Translations under genes and position numbers: made by a program
Shown: positions 27,299 through 38,107 of the stretch, piece after piece
How the letters are laid out: every line of letters starts with the position of its first letter
How positions within the stretch are numbered: position 1 is the first letter of the stretch
Assembly: GCF_001316285.1 (NCBI RefSeq)
Contig: NZ_BBDO01000002.1
Coordinates: forward strand, 124,001 to 188,000
DNA length: 64,000 nt
Reading direction: 5' to 3'
Origin: Vulcanisaeta sp. JCM 16161
GTDB lineage: Archaea > Thermoproteota > Thermoprotei > Thermoproteales > Thermocladiaceae
Notes under the pieces: model-generated
The model's database searches: none
What the model saw: only the letters and a program-made list of their open reading frames with translations
Told to the model about the DNA's origin: nothing

Positions 27299-29128
27299 TT
27301 ACCTTTTTCTTATTAGCCAGCCCTGTATGTATATTGCGTCTAGTCCTCCTAGGGCGAAGGATTTCAGTGCGTCTTGTGGTGTTTCGACTAGTGGTTCTCC
27401 GGCTAGGTTGAAGCTTGTGTTTAGTACAATGCCCTCCCCGGTCAAGTCCTTGAATGCCTTTATGAGCTCATACCATGTTGGGTTCTCGTCCTTGGCCACT
27501 GTCTGCGGCCTCGCTGTCCCATCAACGTGGTAGACCGCGGGCACGACCTCCCTCATCCCCTCCCTATACTTGAACATTAGTATCATGAATTGGTGAGGCA
27601 CTGGGTCGATGAAGTACTTGTTCATGTCCTCAACAAGTAGTGACGGGGCCAATGGCCTCCACCACTCACGACCCTTGATGCTATTCACAATCCTCCACAT
27701 GTCACCCCTCCTAGGTCAGCAACAATTGAGCGGTTACCAAGGCCCTAGGACCCAATTCGGCACGGCCTGGTACCAAGCCACAACGAAGCCCTTACTAACC
27801 AGGTCAGCCACGGCATTAACATCATCACCAATGTACCTAGCCTCGAATCGGCTACGCTCAACAACCTTCCTAACATCCTCATCGCTGTATTCCGGACCCA
27901 AGTAAACAGTCCTAAGCCTCTCCCTCCTCATCTTACCACCAAGCACGTGTTCATAGACATACGCCGCAGCACCAACCGTAGTACCCGCGTCATTGGCTGC
28001 CGGGAAAATGAACAAGTCACTGAATAACTTGGAGTAGTGAATGACCATGTTAGCCTTGGCATTCAGGGCAACACCACCGGCCAAGGCCAAGTACTGCTCA
28101 TTAGTATGCTCCCTAGCCCACTCAGCAAGCCTAAGCATGGCCTCCTCAGTCACGGACTGGACCGCAAAGGCCAAATCAACGGCATCCCTATTCAAATCAC
28201 CATGCGGGTTCCAGGGAACACGACCAGGAAAGAGGGAATCAGCAATGAGACGGTAAGGCCTCCTATAGACCGCGTCATTACCCTTGATTACTCTAGGCTC
28301 AGAGCCATCAACACTTATGTAGTACGGGTAGTCCCTATCATCAAAGCGGAAGTAGGACCTCAACTTCTCATAATACTTCGACTTCTGACCATAGGGTGCT
28401 AGTCCCATGACCTTACCAGGACCCTCGAGACTGTCATAGCCTATTGTCCAGGAAACCTCCTCATAGAGTATGCCCAATGAACCATAGTAAGTCGGTAGTG
28501 AAGCTACCTTCTCAAACTCACCATCCCTCACACGCCAAACAACCGTGGACTCATATTCACCACTACCATCAACAGTGAGGACAACAGCATTATTAAAGCC
28601 ACTGAAGTAATAAGCCGAAGCAGCATGAGCAAGGTGATGCTCCACAGGAAAAACCCTAACCTTACTCGGCACCTCCTCACCAAGATCATAAATAGCCTTC
28701 CTAACAAACCTCTCAGCCCAAACCAAAATCGTGCTTTTGTTAAAAGGCCAAGTAAGGTAACGAAAACCAGCACCAACCAAAGCCCTAACCCTATCAATCA
28801 TAGTGAGATCACCATAAAGCCCACTAAAATAACCAAAACGTAAAGAATTTGTGATAGTACCTCTTAATGCCTGCATATACAGTTTTCTAGGTAATATTCC
28901 TGGGTCGAAGTTCACGGCATACGCATCTACATCCTTCGGCTTTATCCCGTACCTACTCTTTAGGAATTTAAAGGCTTGCTTTAGAGCATTGATTGGTGGT
29001 TAGCCTGGTGAGTGCTTATGCCTCGTCCACCTCTCCTCCTCACTGGCAAAAACCAACTCACCATCAACAACAGCTGCAACAGAATTATCATGCTCCACAG
29101 GCCAATTAAAACCAACAACAACAGTCAC
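27299..29128 (-). CDS. NodU/CmcH-family carbamoyltransferase (frameshifted)
   Basis: About 610 residues. It transfers a carbamoyl group from carbamoyl phosphate, here probably to a surface glycan. GTG 29128 starts VTVVVGFNWPVEHDNSVAAV and lies 28 nt after a TATA box; the ATG at 29149 is too close. EEERWTRHKHSPG follows, with a frame change near 29000. The ASKHA-type core shows EHHLAHAASAYYFSGF, VVLTVDGSGEYESTVV and LAGGVALNAKANMVI. A change near 27750 leads to the C-terminal YrdC-related domain (NWVLGPRALGNRSI; RPLAPSLL; LNTSFNLAGEPLV). Opens the glycan cluster. Confidence 0.88.
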
Positions 29129-29151
29129 TGAAAAAGCATGGCGGTTCATCT

Positions 29152-29160
29152 TAAAAGCAT
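29152..29160 (-). promoter_or_regulatory. TATA box deciding the carbamoyltransferase start
   Basis: The minus strand reads GCTTTTAAG, centred 28 nt before GTG 29128. Confidence 0.55.
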
Positions 29161-29236
29161 TACCCTGTTAGCGATAAATCACTATGAATTAAATCCCACT
29201 ATTGTAAATCTAACCGCTTAATCATTGATTCACACT

Positions 29237-29515
29237 CTAATTAAGGACATGCTCGAGTAGTTCTGTGGATGTTATAATATCGAATCTGTTGATGCCGAAG
29301 ACGTTGATTATGAATTCGGCTAGTGTGATGACATCAATGAATAGGCCGGGCTCGAGGTCGATGCCGATGTATAGCCTGGGCCTTAGGAATTTCTCGATGA
29401 ACGGCCTAACACTACCATTAACATATCTACTACCAACCTCAAGAACAACCCTACCAAGGAACTCCTCAACCTCCGCATTGTTATGGAAGAACTCGAGGAT
29501 TGCCGCATTACACAT
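29237..29515 (-). pseudogene. Truncated SAM-dependent methyltransferase
   Basis: 92 residues with a class I methyltransferase beginning: VVLEVGSRYVNGSV (motif I-like), RLYIGIDLEPGLFIDVI (acidic motif II) and FDIITSTELLEHVLN (motif IV-like), ending just where the fold's second half should begin. Only about 90 nt remain before the carbamoyltransferase promoter, so the C-terminal half is missing, not merely out of frame. Probably an inactive remnant. Confidence 0.6.
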
Positions 29516-29518
29516 GAA

Positions 29519-30492
29519 TCACACCCTCACGCACATAATCATGCCATGCCTATTAAGCCCCATCCTCACGGCTATCTCATTGTGTGCGTATCTTCTGCAT
29601 TTGAATCCTAGTGATTCCACCTTGCTTATTAATTGGTTTGCCGTGTAGTTTCTTAGATATCCGCTGTACTCGATCTTGACTATTTCGAATAGCTTTAGGG
29701 TTTCCGGCTCATTATTTACTACGTCCCACTCACAGCCTTTGCAATCCATCTTCAAAGCCCTAACCCTGAAGGAGTTGATGTCGATTCCCAAATCCCTAAC
29801 GTGACTAAGGAGTGATGTTAGGGTGAATGATTTAACCCTAACCCTCCTAACGCCGCCCTTAAACATTGACGCCTCACCATCAATCTCACTACCCAACCCA
29901 ATCTCCACGTAGCCATCCCTATCCGCAATCGCGGCATTGATTGGTAGGATCCTAGGCTTAAGCCTGGGTTAAGCTCAATATTCCTGAGCATGGCCTCGAA
30001 GTGGCTTGGCACGGGCTTGACGGCAATAACAAAGGCACCGCGTTTAGCGAAGTAAAGCGGTGTATCACCAACATAGGCACCAACATCAACAACAAGCCAA
30101 TCACTAAGATCAAAACCAAGAAAATGAACATCAAAAAGCCAGGTCTCTGAGAGAACTATCAAATCCAGGTGATCAGCGTAAAGCCTAGTGCCATCGGGTG
30201 TTATGAGTAGTGCGTCGCCGCTCCTATTAACAGTAAGCCTTATGGCATCACCAAGAACGGCCTCCATTAAGCCATTGCATCCGAATCCACTGACATAACC
30301 ATCATAATAGGCATTAACTATGAATGAGTATAGCTTGGGGCTGAGCCTATACTCGGAATCACCACACTCAACGGTTATGAAGCCCCCGGATAGACCGTGC
30401 TTAATGAGGAGGTACTTAAAACCAGCACTTAACCAATTCCTAAACAAACGCCTACTGGCTAGGGCAACCTTTAAGTCCCTAATTAAACCCAT
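29519..30492 (-). CDS. FkbM-family methyltransferase 1 (frameshifted)
   Basis: About 325 residues; the frame changes near 29950. SAM motif I is DWLVVDVGAYVGDTPLYFAK, followed by AKRGAFVIAVKPVPSHFEAM (motif II; the usual acidic residue appears as Lys, possibly an error) and ALKMDCKGCEWDVVNN, the FkbM hallmark. It O-methylates a sugar or other surface group. ATG 30492 sits about 24 nt from a TATA box shared with the divergent glycosyltransferase. Confidence 0.8.
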
Positions 30493-30511
30493 CACCTTAC
30501 CCCTGCGTTAA

Positions 30512-30520
30512 TGCTTAAAT
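30512..30520. promoter_or_regulatory. Shared TATA box between fkbM1 and GT2
   Basis: GCTTAAAT is centred near 30516.5, about 26.5 nt before GTG 30543 on the plus strand and 24.5 nt before ATG 30492 on the minus strand. The ATG at 30519 overlaps the box and is unlikely to be used. Confidence 0.5.
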
Positions 30521-30542
30521 GAATTACCATGAACTAGACTAC

Positions 30543-31628
30543 GTGGTCAAGGCCTCAGTAATCTGGCTAAACTACAACAGTATGAACTTCATCGACATTG
30601 CACTGAGGAGCCTCGAATCTTTCCTTAACCTTGACTTTGGTGATTACGAGCTTATTGTTGTTGATAATGCCTCGACTGACGGTAGTTTTGAGCGTATTAG
30701 GAAGTTCGTTGAGGAGCATAAACCGAGCAGTGTTAAGGTTAAGATCATTCGCAATGATAGGAACCTGGGCTACGCAGGGGGTATGAACATTGGTTGGGAT
30801 GCCAGGGATCCAGACAGTAAGTACGTGGCATTCGCAAACAACGACCTAATACCAACACCACAATCCCTAGCAAAATGATAGAACACATGGAGACAGACGA
30901 AAAGATAGGAGCCGTAAGCGGACTAATCTATTACGGAGATGGAAAAACAATATACTCAGCAGGAGGGTGGATAGACGAACTATGGTTCTTTGATGGTGTT
31001 TGTAATGGGTTTACAAATGATGAATGCCCCGGCATTGATAAGGAGCACTACGTAACATACGCAGATGGAGCATACATGGCAGTGAAAGTCAACGCCGTGA
31101 AGAAAACAATGCCAGATGGCAAGCCATTCATAGACGAAACATTCCTATACCTAGACGATTCACTCTTAGGTCTAATTCTATGGAATAAAAAAATACAAGG
31201 TACTATATATACCAATTATTGCCGGCATTCACTATGCTGGACAAACTACGGGCATAACTAAAGTATCTAAACCATCTATAGGCTTTTATTATATTTCAAG
31301 AGGATTTGCCGCATTCTCTAAAATAGTTCAAACAAGATATTCATATATGCGTGATTTAATTATTTCAGAACTATTATTAGCAAGTGCTATACTTTGTAAA
31401 ATTATTAATGGTAGATTTTGCTATTATATACATGGATATAGAGATGCAGAATCATTAGCTAACCTGATCATACATAGAATTGGTTTATTATCATTATATA
31501 ATGCACCATATGTAAAAATTAATTTATCTAACTTTCTTTCATATATTTTGATGTATGGTTATATAAGTCAGAGATTATATAAAACATATTCATTTTCATT
31601 TAATGACCTATATACTTTAACAATATAA
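30543..31628 (+). CDS. Family 2 glycosyltransferase (frameshifted)
   Basis: About 360 residues. GTG 30543 gives VVKASVIWLNYNSMNFIDIA. The GT-A nucleotide-binding part has LIVVDNASTDGSFERIRKF, IIRNDRNLGYAGGMNIGW and YVAFANNDLIPTP (the metal-binding acidic motif as NND). The frame changes near 30873 in an AAAA run, again near 31165-31200, and once more near 31260. The C-terminal third (SYMRDLIISELLLASAILCK) is AT-rich. It transfers a sugar to the glycan or lipid carrier; donor unknown. Confidence 0.75.
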
Positions 31629-31634
31629 CGAAAA

Positions 31635-32638
31635 ATGTTAAAAAATGTATTTTATAAAAATGAAAGATATATGGATAATGTAACATATTTTTATCTGGAT
31701 AAACTATACAATAGTGATAGAATTAAGGATTTAGTGTCTTTTTATGAAAAGTTAAGAGATATTAATGACGCATTAGAATGGGTTAAGAGGAGACCTAGGC
31801 TGAGCCACGTATTTATGAGGTGCCTGGCGATACTGAGATTGTGGTTATCGTGCCTACTGCAGATCATGATGGTATTTATGCCAGGAATATTAAGGAAATA
31901 TTTAGGGGCCTCCACATAATATTTGTTGAGTCGAGAGGTCCGTACTTTAGTTACTCATATAGTTGTAACGCCGGATTTAAATATGCGTTGAAGAAATATA
32001 AACCTAAATGGTTCATTTTAAGCAATGACGATATGATAATGGAAGACCCACCAGACAAAATAAAACAAGAACTCTCAGTAATAAATGAACGAAACATAGC
32101 AACGGTTTTCACGAACCTCCCGGTATTTATCATTCAATTCCATCATATCTTATTCAATTCAAAAAGCCATATGAATTATTATATTCATTATATATTAGCT
32201 CATCATGTAAATGCAAGATTCCTAATTTTTATCAGAAATTTCACATAAGATATGGTGCTGGTGTCTTCATTAAAGGATCACTATTTAATAAAATAATATC
32301 ATCAATAGCATTATCAAATATAGCCGTTAAAAGAATAAAAAAAGTACTTACTTATAGGATCCTTTGGAATATTTAGTCGCTATTTCGTAGAAAAATATAA
32401 TGGCAATATATTTGATAATAATTACTTAGTAACTTATCAGGATTTTGACTTAAGTATTAACATTGCTGAGAACGAAAAATATGACTTTATAAACTATAAA
32501 ATACAGGATATAATTGGAGGAACTCTTGGAACGGGTCCACTGCGTAGTTTAAAATCATTAATTGATATCATTACATTTAATTATAAAATTACCAATGGTA
32601 TTATAAAAATATCCCATAATTACGATGAAAATCGATAA
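31635..32638 (+). CDS. Second glycosyltransferase-like protein (frameshifted)
   Basis: About 330 residues over at least four frame segments in very AT-rich DNA. The N-terminal part is helical and precedes the GT-A core in the second frame: VPGDTEIVVIVPTADHDGIY, IIFVESRGPYFSYSYSCNAG and KPKWFILSNDDMIMEDPPDK (NDD acidic motif). Later frames give IRYGAGVFIKGSLFNKIISS and VTYQDFDLSINIAENEKYDF, resembling the acceptor part of family 2 enzymes. It lies 7 nt after the previous gene, so the two are co-transcribed. Confidence 0.65.
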
Positions 32639-32703
32639 AATTTCTTTTTCACCTTCACCCTATCATTATCCTTGATTATATTAGGAATATGTTGATGAAG
32701 AAA

Positions 32704-33300
32704 TCAATAATCGATGCAGTCTATTATTTTAAATCCTATCTTATTTAGCTCATTAATTATCCATAATGTGCTTGATCTCAATTCAATCATTAGGTACCTC
32801 GTGATCTTCAATGTCTCTTCCATTCCATGTATTGCCTCGGCTTCGGCACTCTCAATATCGATCTTAAGTAAGTCTATGTGGTCAATTTTTAATTCCTTTA
32901 CTATATTATCGAGTGTGTCTGCTTTAACGATTATGTTACCATTAGGGCTTATTATTGATCCTCCCTCGTTGAACTTAACTTGCTTCATTAAAACCGTGCC
33001 TTTTTCTTTCCACACTGCCTTCTTCACTATTATTACATTTTTACAATCATTAAGTTCTATATTCTTACGGAGTAGGAACACGGCATTTTCTAGGGGCTCA
33101 ATTGCGATTACTTGTTTTGCCTTTTTACACGCTCTAACGGTATAACCGCCTATATATGCTCCAACATCAATAATAATCGGGTTCTTTATTTCGTTAAGTA
33201 TTAAAATAACCAGTTATGTAGTTCGTATTCCTCAGCTAATACATCATATAAGTCGCCACTGCGTTGTCATAGATTCTATCGTGATATCTTATTTTAACAT
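32704..33300 (-). CDS. FkbM-family methyltransferase 2 (frameshifted, N-terminus short)
   Basis: About 195 residues. Upstream of the visible ATG the frame runs through IIIDVGAYIGGYTVRACKKA and KQVIAIEPLENAVFLLRKNI. The body has DTLDNIVKELKIDHIDLLKI and DIESAEAEAIHGMEETLKIT. It is a close paralog of the plus-strand gene at 34559-35418. Further frame changes lie near 33195 and 33260. About 70 residues of the paralog's N-terminus are not found here, so it may be truncated. Confidence 0.65.
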
Positions 33301-33583
33301 TTTAACATTAATTATTTTTGCATTAGAAACTACATGAAGTACCTAACCTATATAGTATATAATTAAATCTATTTATTATGGATATCTTCGTAAATAATTG
33401 AATGTTGTCCATCAATGTTGTTCCGCAGATATTGAATATATACCTAACGATATGTTTTATGAACTTTGGGCTTTTTGCAATTAATATTCATTGTTGTCAT
33501 TGCCGTTTTTCCTTTTTAAAGATTATCGGTATTGCTGATATAGCAGATATAGTAAGGATAGCGCTTTAAAGATTGAAAGACCA

Positions 33584-34498
33584 TTACCTCATAGCGTATA
33601 TTATGCCTGTAATTCTGCCATTACTAATACGGGGTCTTTTCCATCTTTTTACTTTAAAACCGGCCTCCTTAAGCTTATGCATTAAGTCTAAGTATACATA
33701 GTCATACTCAATAATTATGTACCTAAATCTACGCAATACGTCAGCATCTATGCTTAAAATTGCTCGTTCACAACCTTCACAATCCATCTTTAATAATGCG
33801 TCATTAATGCCGTATTCATGTACTATATCTTCTAATGTAAGTATCGGTACGTTAACTCCATCATTTGACGACACAGATAATGCGCCATATCTACCGCTCA
33901 CCACATTGGGTATTTTTATTTGCTCCCTCATGGCGCCTACACCTGCATTCACAAGAGTTATATTGCCTATCCCGTTTAATTCAACATTAATTTTAGCCAT
34001 TTGAAACGCATAAGGATAAGGTTCAAATGCGTATATATGGTTAGCACCATTTAATGAAAACCAAATTGCCGAATCACCAATATAAGCTCCAACATCAACC
34101 ACATCAAAACCCTTCGGACTTATTAAAGAATATTGCTCAAGCCTAAATTGCTCAACCAACGAAAGCAATATATCTCTAATGGGCTCTCCGTACATAAACT
34201 TAAGAAGTTTATCCTTATAATTAAATACAATAAAATCTTTATTTATTTTTATATTAAAAATTTCACTTAAAAGTGATATACAATTAGTTATATCATTAAA
34301 GTTCTTAATATGACAACCATCATAATTAATATTCATGTTAAAGAGAAATTTAAAGATGCTTTTTACCTTTATTTTCTTTAAGATTTTCATATAATATTTA
34401 ATTAACTTAGGATAAATATATATCAAGTATAATGGATAATATTTGCCAAGTGTTCTACCAAATAAATAATCACATAATGTTACATTATTTATGCTCAT
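33584..34498 (-). CDS. FkbM-family methyltransferase 3
   Basis: 304 residues, intact in AT-rich DNA. A basic, aromatic N-terminal region (KYYPLYLIYIYPKLIKYYMK) is followed by the methyltransferase domain: FDVVDVGAYIGDSAIWFS (motif I), HIYAFEPYPYAFQMAKINVE (motif II) and ALLKMDCEGCERAILSID (FkbM hallmark). It ends RISNGRITGIIYAMR. It probably methylates a glycan hydroxyl. It sits between the inverted pair of methyltransferases 2 and 4. Confidence 0.85.
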   Translation of the reverse strand: MSINNVTLCDYLFGRTLGKYYPLYLIYIYPKLIKYYMKILKKIKVKSIFKFLFNMNINYDGCHIKNFNDITNCISLLSEIFNIKINKDFIVFNYKDKLLKFMYGEPIRDILLSLVEQFRLEQYSLISPKGFDVVDVGAYIGDSAIWFSLNGANHIYAFEPYPYAFQMAKINVELNGIGNITLVNAGVGAMREQIKIPNVVSGRYGALSVSSNDGVNVPILTLEDIVHEYGINDALLKMDCEGCERAILSIDADVLRRFRYIIIEYDYVYLDLMHKLKEAGFKVKRWKRPRISNGRITGIIYAMR

Positions 34499-34523
34499 GC
34501 TATTTTAATTTCTTAGAAGGAAG

Positions 34524-34533
34524 ATTTTAAAGA
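34524..34533. promoter_or_regulatory. Shared TATA box between fkbM3 and fkbM4
   Basis: GATTTTAAAG is centred at 34528.5, 30.5 nt from both ATG 34498 (minus) and ATG 34559 (plus). Confidence 0.4.
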
Positions 34534-34558
34534 TTATGTAAATATTTAACGATTAATT

Positions 34559-35418
34559 ATGGTTATGATAAATATTGATGGCCGTTGTAGGGAAAAACCA
34601 GGTCTATTTTTCCGTGCAGTTAAATTATTAAAGACTAATGGCATTACTATGGTTGATTCACTTAGATTTTTTTTGTAGCGTTATTACGTTTTTCCACGGA
34701 TCTTTTAATTAAGAGGAATGAAAATAATGTATATGCCGTGTCTTATTATATACCTGGTAATAAGCCATTAACTGTTAAGTTAAATGAACTTGGCGAAGAT
34801 ATTTACTTTATACTTAGGCCGAGATCTGGTGACGCCCATGATTTATTAGTTGGTGAGCATTATGAAATATTTAATTGGTTTTATCCTAACATTAATGATG
34901 CGATTTTTTGTGGATGTAGGTGCGCATATAGGAGGCTACACAATTCGTGCATGTAAAAAGGCTAAATACGTAATAGCTATTGAACCACAGAAGGAGGCAG
35001 TAGATATTTACGTAAAAATATACAGATCAACTCATGTAATAATGTAATTATCATAGAGAAGGCCGTATGGAGTAGTCGTGGATTTGCTCTTATGAAGGTA
35101 CCTGAGGGTGATGAACAGAAGGCTATGGTTAGCGCTAATGGTAATGTTCTTGTTGAAATAGATACGCTAGATAATATAATAAGGAGCTTAAATGTAGATA
35201 GAATTGACTTTCTTAAGGTGGATATTGAGGGCGCTGAGGCAGAGGCATTGTATGGAATGTCTGAGACCTTGAAGATTACAAAATATTTAATGATTGAGTT
35301 GAGACCAAGTACGTTGTGGATAATTAATTACCTTCTTAATAATGGTTATGATATTATTGATTGCGTAGATCACGGTGCAGTTACTAATTTCCTATTCCTA
35401 AATAAGAAATTTAAATGA
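34559..35418 (+). CDS. FkbM-family methyltransferase 4 (frameshifted)
   Basis: About 287 residues. The start MVMINIDGRCREKPGLFFRA is followed by a break in a run of eight T near 34670, then VALLRFSTDLLIKRNENNVY, YFILRPRSGDAHDLLVGEHY, and after another change near 34905 VDVGAHIGGYTIRACKKAKY and VIAIEPQKEAVDIY. A third change near 35030 leads to NNVIIIEKAVWSSRGFALMK and RIDFLKVDIEGAEAEALYGM. Paralog of methyltransferase 2 in opposite orientation. Its end overlaps the convergent DUF2079-like gene by 49 nt. Confidence 0.75.
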
Positions 35419-38039
35419 ATAAATATTGCTATTATTAAAATAATATATTCAGGTACTAACCCTATGGTTGGTATTAAATACCACGATATTGGTAGTTTCT
35501 TAGCATTCTGGGTTACTATTTTTGTCTTTATGAGAAGTTGAATATTAGGTTCTATTTTATATGTACTTACCATTAATGTTAAGCTTGTTGTATTCTTCGT
35601 TTTTGTAATTATGATTATTTCTTGATTTCCACCTATGTTAATATTATTGCCTAATATATTTATTGTGGCGTTTGTTTGTGGTGCGGCTTTGGTGTTGTTT
35701 TGTGTGTTTAGTGTTATTATTGTTCCTAGGGTGCATGGTAATTGCTTTATTACTTGTCCTGTTGTTGCGTTTATAAGTAGTGCCTTTGGTGCGTTTGGTA
35801 TTTGCTCACATATTGTTTGTCCCTGTACCGGAAACGTTAGTATTACGTAGTATGCCCCTGGCTTTAGGGTTATACCTGGGTTTGCTGTTATTGGTGTTGC
35901 CCAGGAGTGCGGTAGACACCACCATGGTATTGTAAAGGTGTACGTGTATATTGTGCTTTCTTGGTTGAGTTTTGGTGATGATGTTATCGCTAATTCTGCT
36001 GTGGTTAAGCCGCTTGTATATGATGTGAATACTGTTATTGTGTTTATTTTTGTTGTTTTATTTATGGTTATTGGTTGTGCTATGTAGGTATCCTCCGGTA
36101 TTATTACTTCACCGGGTCCCGGTCCGAGTACGTCGCCACACGCTATTCCTTGAGGTAGTTGCAATTGCGTTTTTAGTAGTGTTGTGTTTAGCAATACTAT
36201 TGCCTGTTGTGGTTTTGCCTCGGTTTTTATTTGTATTGTTATGTTTGTTGGTGGTATTTGGGCTATTGGGTATTGCCACGTGCCTGGCAATACCGGGTTT
36301 ATTATGTATACGTTTTCATAATAGAATCCGTTAATTACCCTTATCGGTCCTGTATAGTTGATCTTTAATATCCATGCACCATCATCGAATATGTATGGTT
36401 CGTATTCGGAACCTCCAGTATTAAATGGCCACCCTGTTGATATTAATGGTGAATATACGACGTATTGCGTGCCATTACTTGGCCCGAAGAATAGTACCCC
36501 GTGGTTTCCCCACCCATACCTTGTTATTGAGTACCAGGGGACTGCCGTGGCCGGTACGGCCACCGACGCATTCCATGGTACATAGTTAGCCAGCTGTATC
36601 ATGGCTAGGTCGTATTGGTTGGCCACTGGTGTGTTCCAGTTTGGTATTGTGTTTCCGTAGTATAGCCCGGAGAGAGGTGTTAGTGGCCCCATGAGTAGTC
36701 CGGCTATTGCGTTTATTATCAGTAGCGCCGTTAATGCCTTCTTCCTTGCTTCAATCCCTAATTTTCTCAGCGCCCATATTGTTGCTGGTAATGCGACCGC
36801 ACTGATTAGGATTGTGTAGTATACGTTGGGTATATAGTATGGTGTGAAGTTCGTTAGTAACGCCGCTAACCAGGGCATTAATAGTATTGTCTGTGGTTCG
36901 AGAAAGTTTATGAATGCCAGTGGTCCAAATACGTATATTATGTATTGAGCCTTTATATTGTATTGAAATGCTGCTTGTTGAATTATGCTATTTAATATGC
37001 TTGTCATATTTATGTTATCATGTGTTTGCGGATCTATGGCTAACGTCTTTGTGGCATTAAAGTTTAACAGTTTATTTGTTATACTTGTTAGTAGTGAGCT
37101 TAGTGCTGCTCCGTATAGGTTTGAGAATATGTTGTGAGTCCAGCCGCTGAAGTACATTACTAGGTAGTAGTCAGCTATTAACCATGCTATTGAGTATATG
37201 AGTGTTGGTATGGCTAGTTTCCTGAACTCTCTCGTTAGTGCTTGGTATATGCTTAGTCCGATGCTGAATAGTGGTACGTACTCTATCGATGCCATTGCCA
37301 GGGTTAGTGATGCCCAGTAGGCCCTTCTGTCGTTTAGGTACATTGTTATTAGTGCCATCGCCATGAGCGAGCCTGCCAGGGTGACTACCTCGAATGGTGC
37401 GTAGGCGGTTGTTATCCATGGGTATAGTATGTAGAGTAGGGCTGTGGCTAGTGCGTACTTTGGGTTGTTGAGTATTTTCATGCCTAGTTTGTACATTAGT
37501 GGCATTGGTAGCATTAGTATTACTACCTGTATCGTCATCAGTGTGAATATTGATGGGTATACCTCATAGATTGGGTATATTAGGAGTAGTATTGGTGATG
37601 CGTGCACGCCAAAGAATGGTCCCACGAAGCTCACCAGGAACTTCCTGTAATATGTTAGTGACGCGAAGGATTGCAGGTAGGTTGCCGTGTCCAGGCTCGC
37701 CCCTAGGCTTAGTCCGTAGTACGGCGGTACCGTGGCTAGGTAGGCTAGTTCGTAGGTTATTGCCAGGAATATTAATAGGGTTGTTGCGTAATACTTATCG
37801 TTTATTGCCTGTCTCACCTGGTTTGCTATTGTTGGTGTTAGGAGTAGAAAGAGCCCCGCCGTGAATATTATTGCCGATGCATGTATTACTTCGTAATTAT
37901 ATAGTTGTGGTATTATGTTTAGGTAGCCGAGTGTGAATATTATGTAGAACTGAATTAATAGCGGTAAAGAGATTAATCTAATGATTGACCTCCCTTTCTC
38001 GACCTCATTAATAATGATGTACTTATTGATTAATCGCAT
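35370..38039 (-). CDS. DUF2079-like large membrane protein
   Basis: 889 residues, the longest intact frame in the window. A dozen or so transmembrane helices occupy residues 1-470 with the GT-C-like early segment LGASLDTATYLQSFASLTYY and VSFVGPFFGVHASPILLLIY, as in DUF2079 proteins. The C-terminal half is extracellular, rich in Thr/Pro/Asn with many sequons (NYTGPIRVINGF, NTTLLKTQ), and a final helix (LVPEYIILIIAIFIHLNFLF) anchors it. Its coding strand is strikingly A+C rich. A lipid-linked sugar transferase role is plausible from layout and cluster context but unproven. Confidence 0.75.
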   Translation of the reverse strand: MRLINKYIIINEVEKGRSIIRLISLPLLIQFYIIFTLGYLNIIPQLYNYEVIHASAIIFTAGLFLLLTPTIANQVRQAINDKYYATTLLIFLAITYELAYLATVPPYYGLSLGASLDTATYLQSFASLTYYRKFLVSFVGPFFGVHASPILLLIYPIYEVYPSIFTLMTIQVVILMLPMPLMYKLGMKILNNPKYALATALLYILYPWITTAYAPFEVVTLAGSLMAMALITMYLNDRRAYWASLTLAMASIEYVPLFSIGLSIYQALTREFRKLAIPTLIYSIAWLIADYYLVMYFSGWTHNIFSNLYGAALSSLLTSITNKLLNFNATKTLAIDPQTHDNINMTSILNSIIQQAAFQYNIKAQYIIYVFGPLAFINFLEPQTILLMPWLAALLTNFTPYYIPNVYYTILISAVALPATIWALRKLGIEARKKALTALLIINAIAGLLMGPLTPLSGLYYGNTIPNWNTPVANQYDLAMIQLANYVPWNASVAVPATAVPWYSITRYGWGNHGVLFFGPSNGTQYVVYSPLISTGWPFNTGGSEYEPYIFDDGAWILKINYTGPIRVINGFYYENVYIINPVLPGTWQYPIAQIPPTNITIQIKTEAKPQQAIVLLNTTLLKTQLQLPQGIACGDVLGPGPGEVIIPEDTYIAQPITINKTTKINTITVFTSYTSGLTTAELAITSSPKLNQESTIYTYTFTIPWWCLPHSWATPITANPGITLKPGAYYVILTFPVQGQTICEQIPNAPKALLINATTGQVIKQLPCTLGTIITLNTQNNTKAAPQTNATINILGNNINIGGNQEIIIITKTKNTTSLTLMVSTYKIEPNIQLLIKTKIVTQNAKKLPISWYLIPTIGLVPEYIILIIAIFIHLNFLFRNRKLVTAP

Positions 38040-38107
38040 CCTGCACGGTGTTTTTCAATACTAAATATCATTATTTAAGTATTATTCACAAGTACCTACG
38101 TCTAAGT

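Noticed and set aside
29237..29515. Complete methyltransferase made short by a frameshift
   Set aside because: Less than 90 nt remain before the next promoter, too little for the missing half in any frame.
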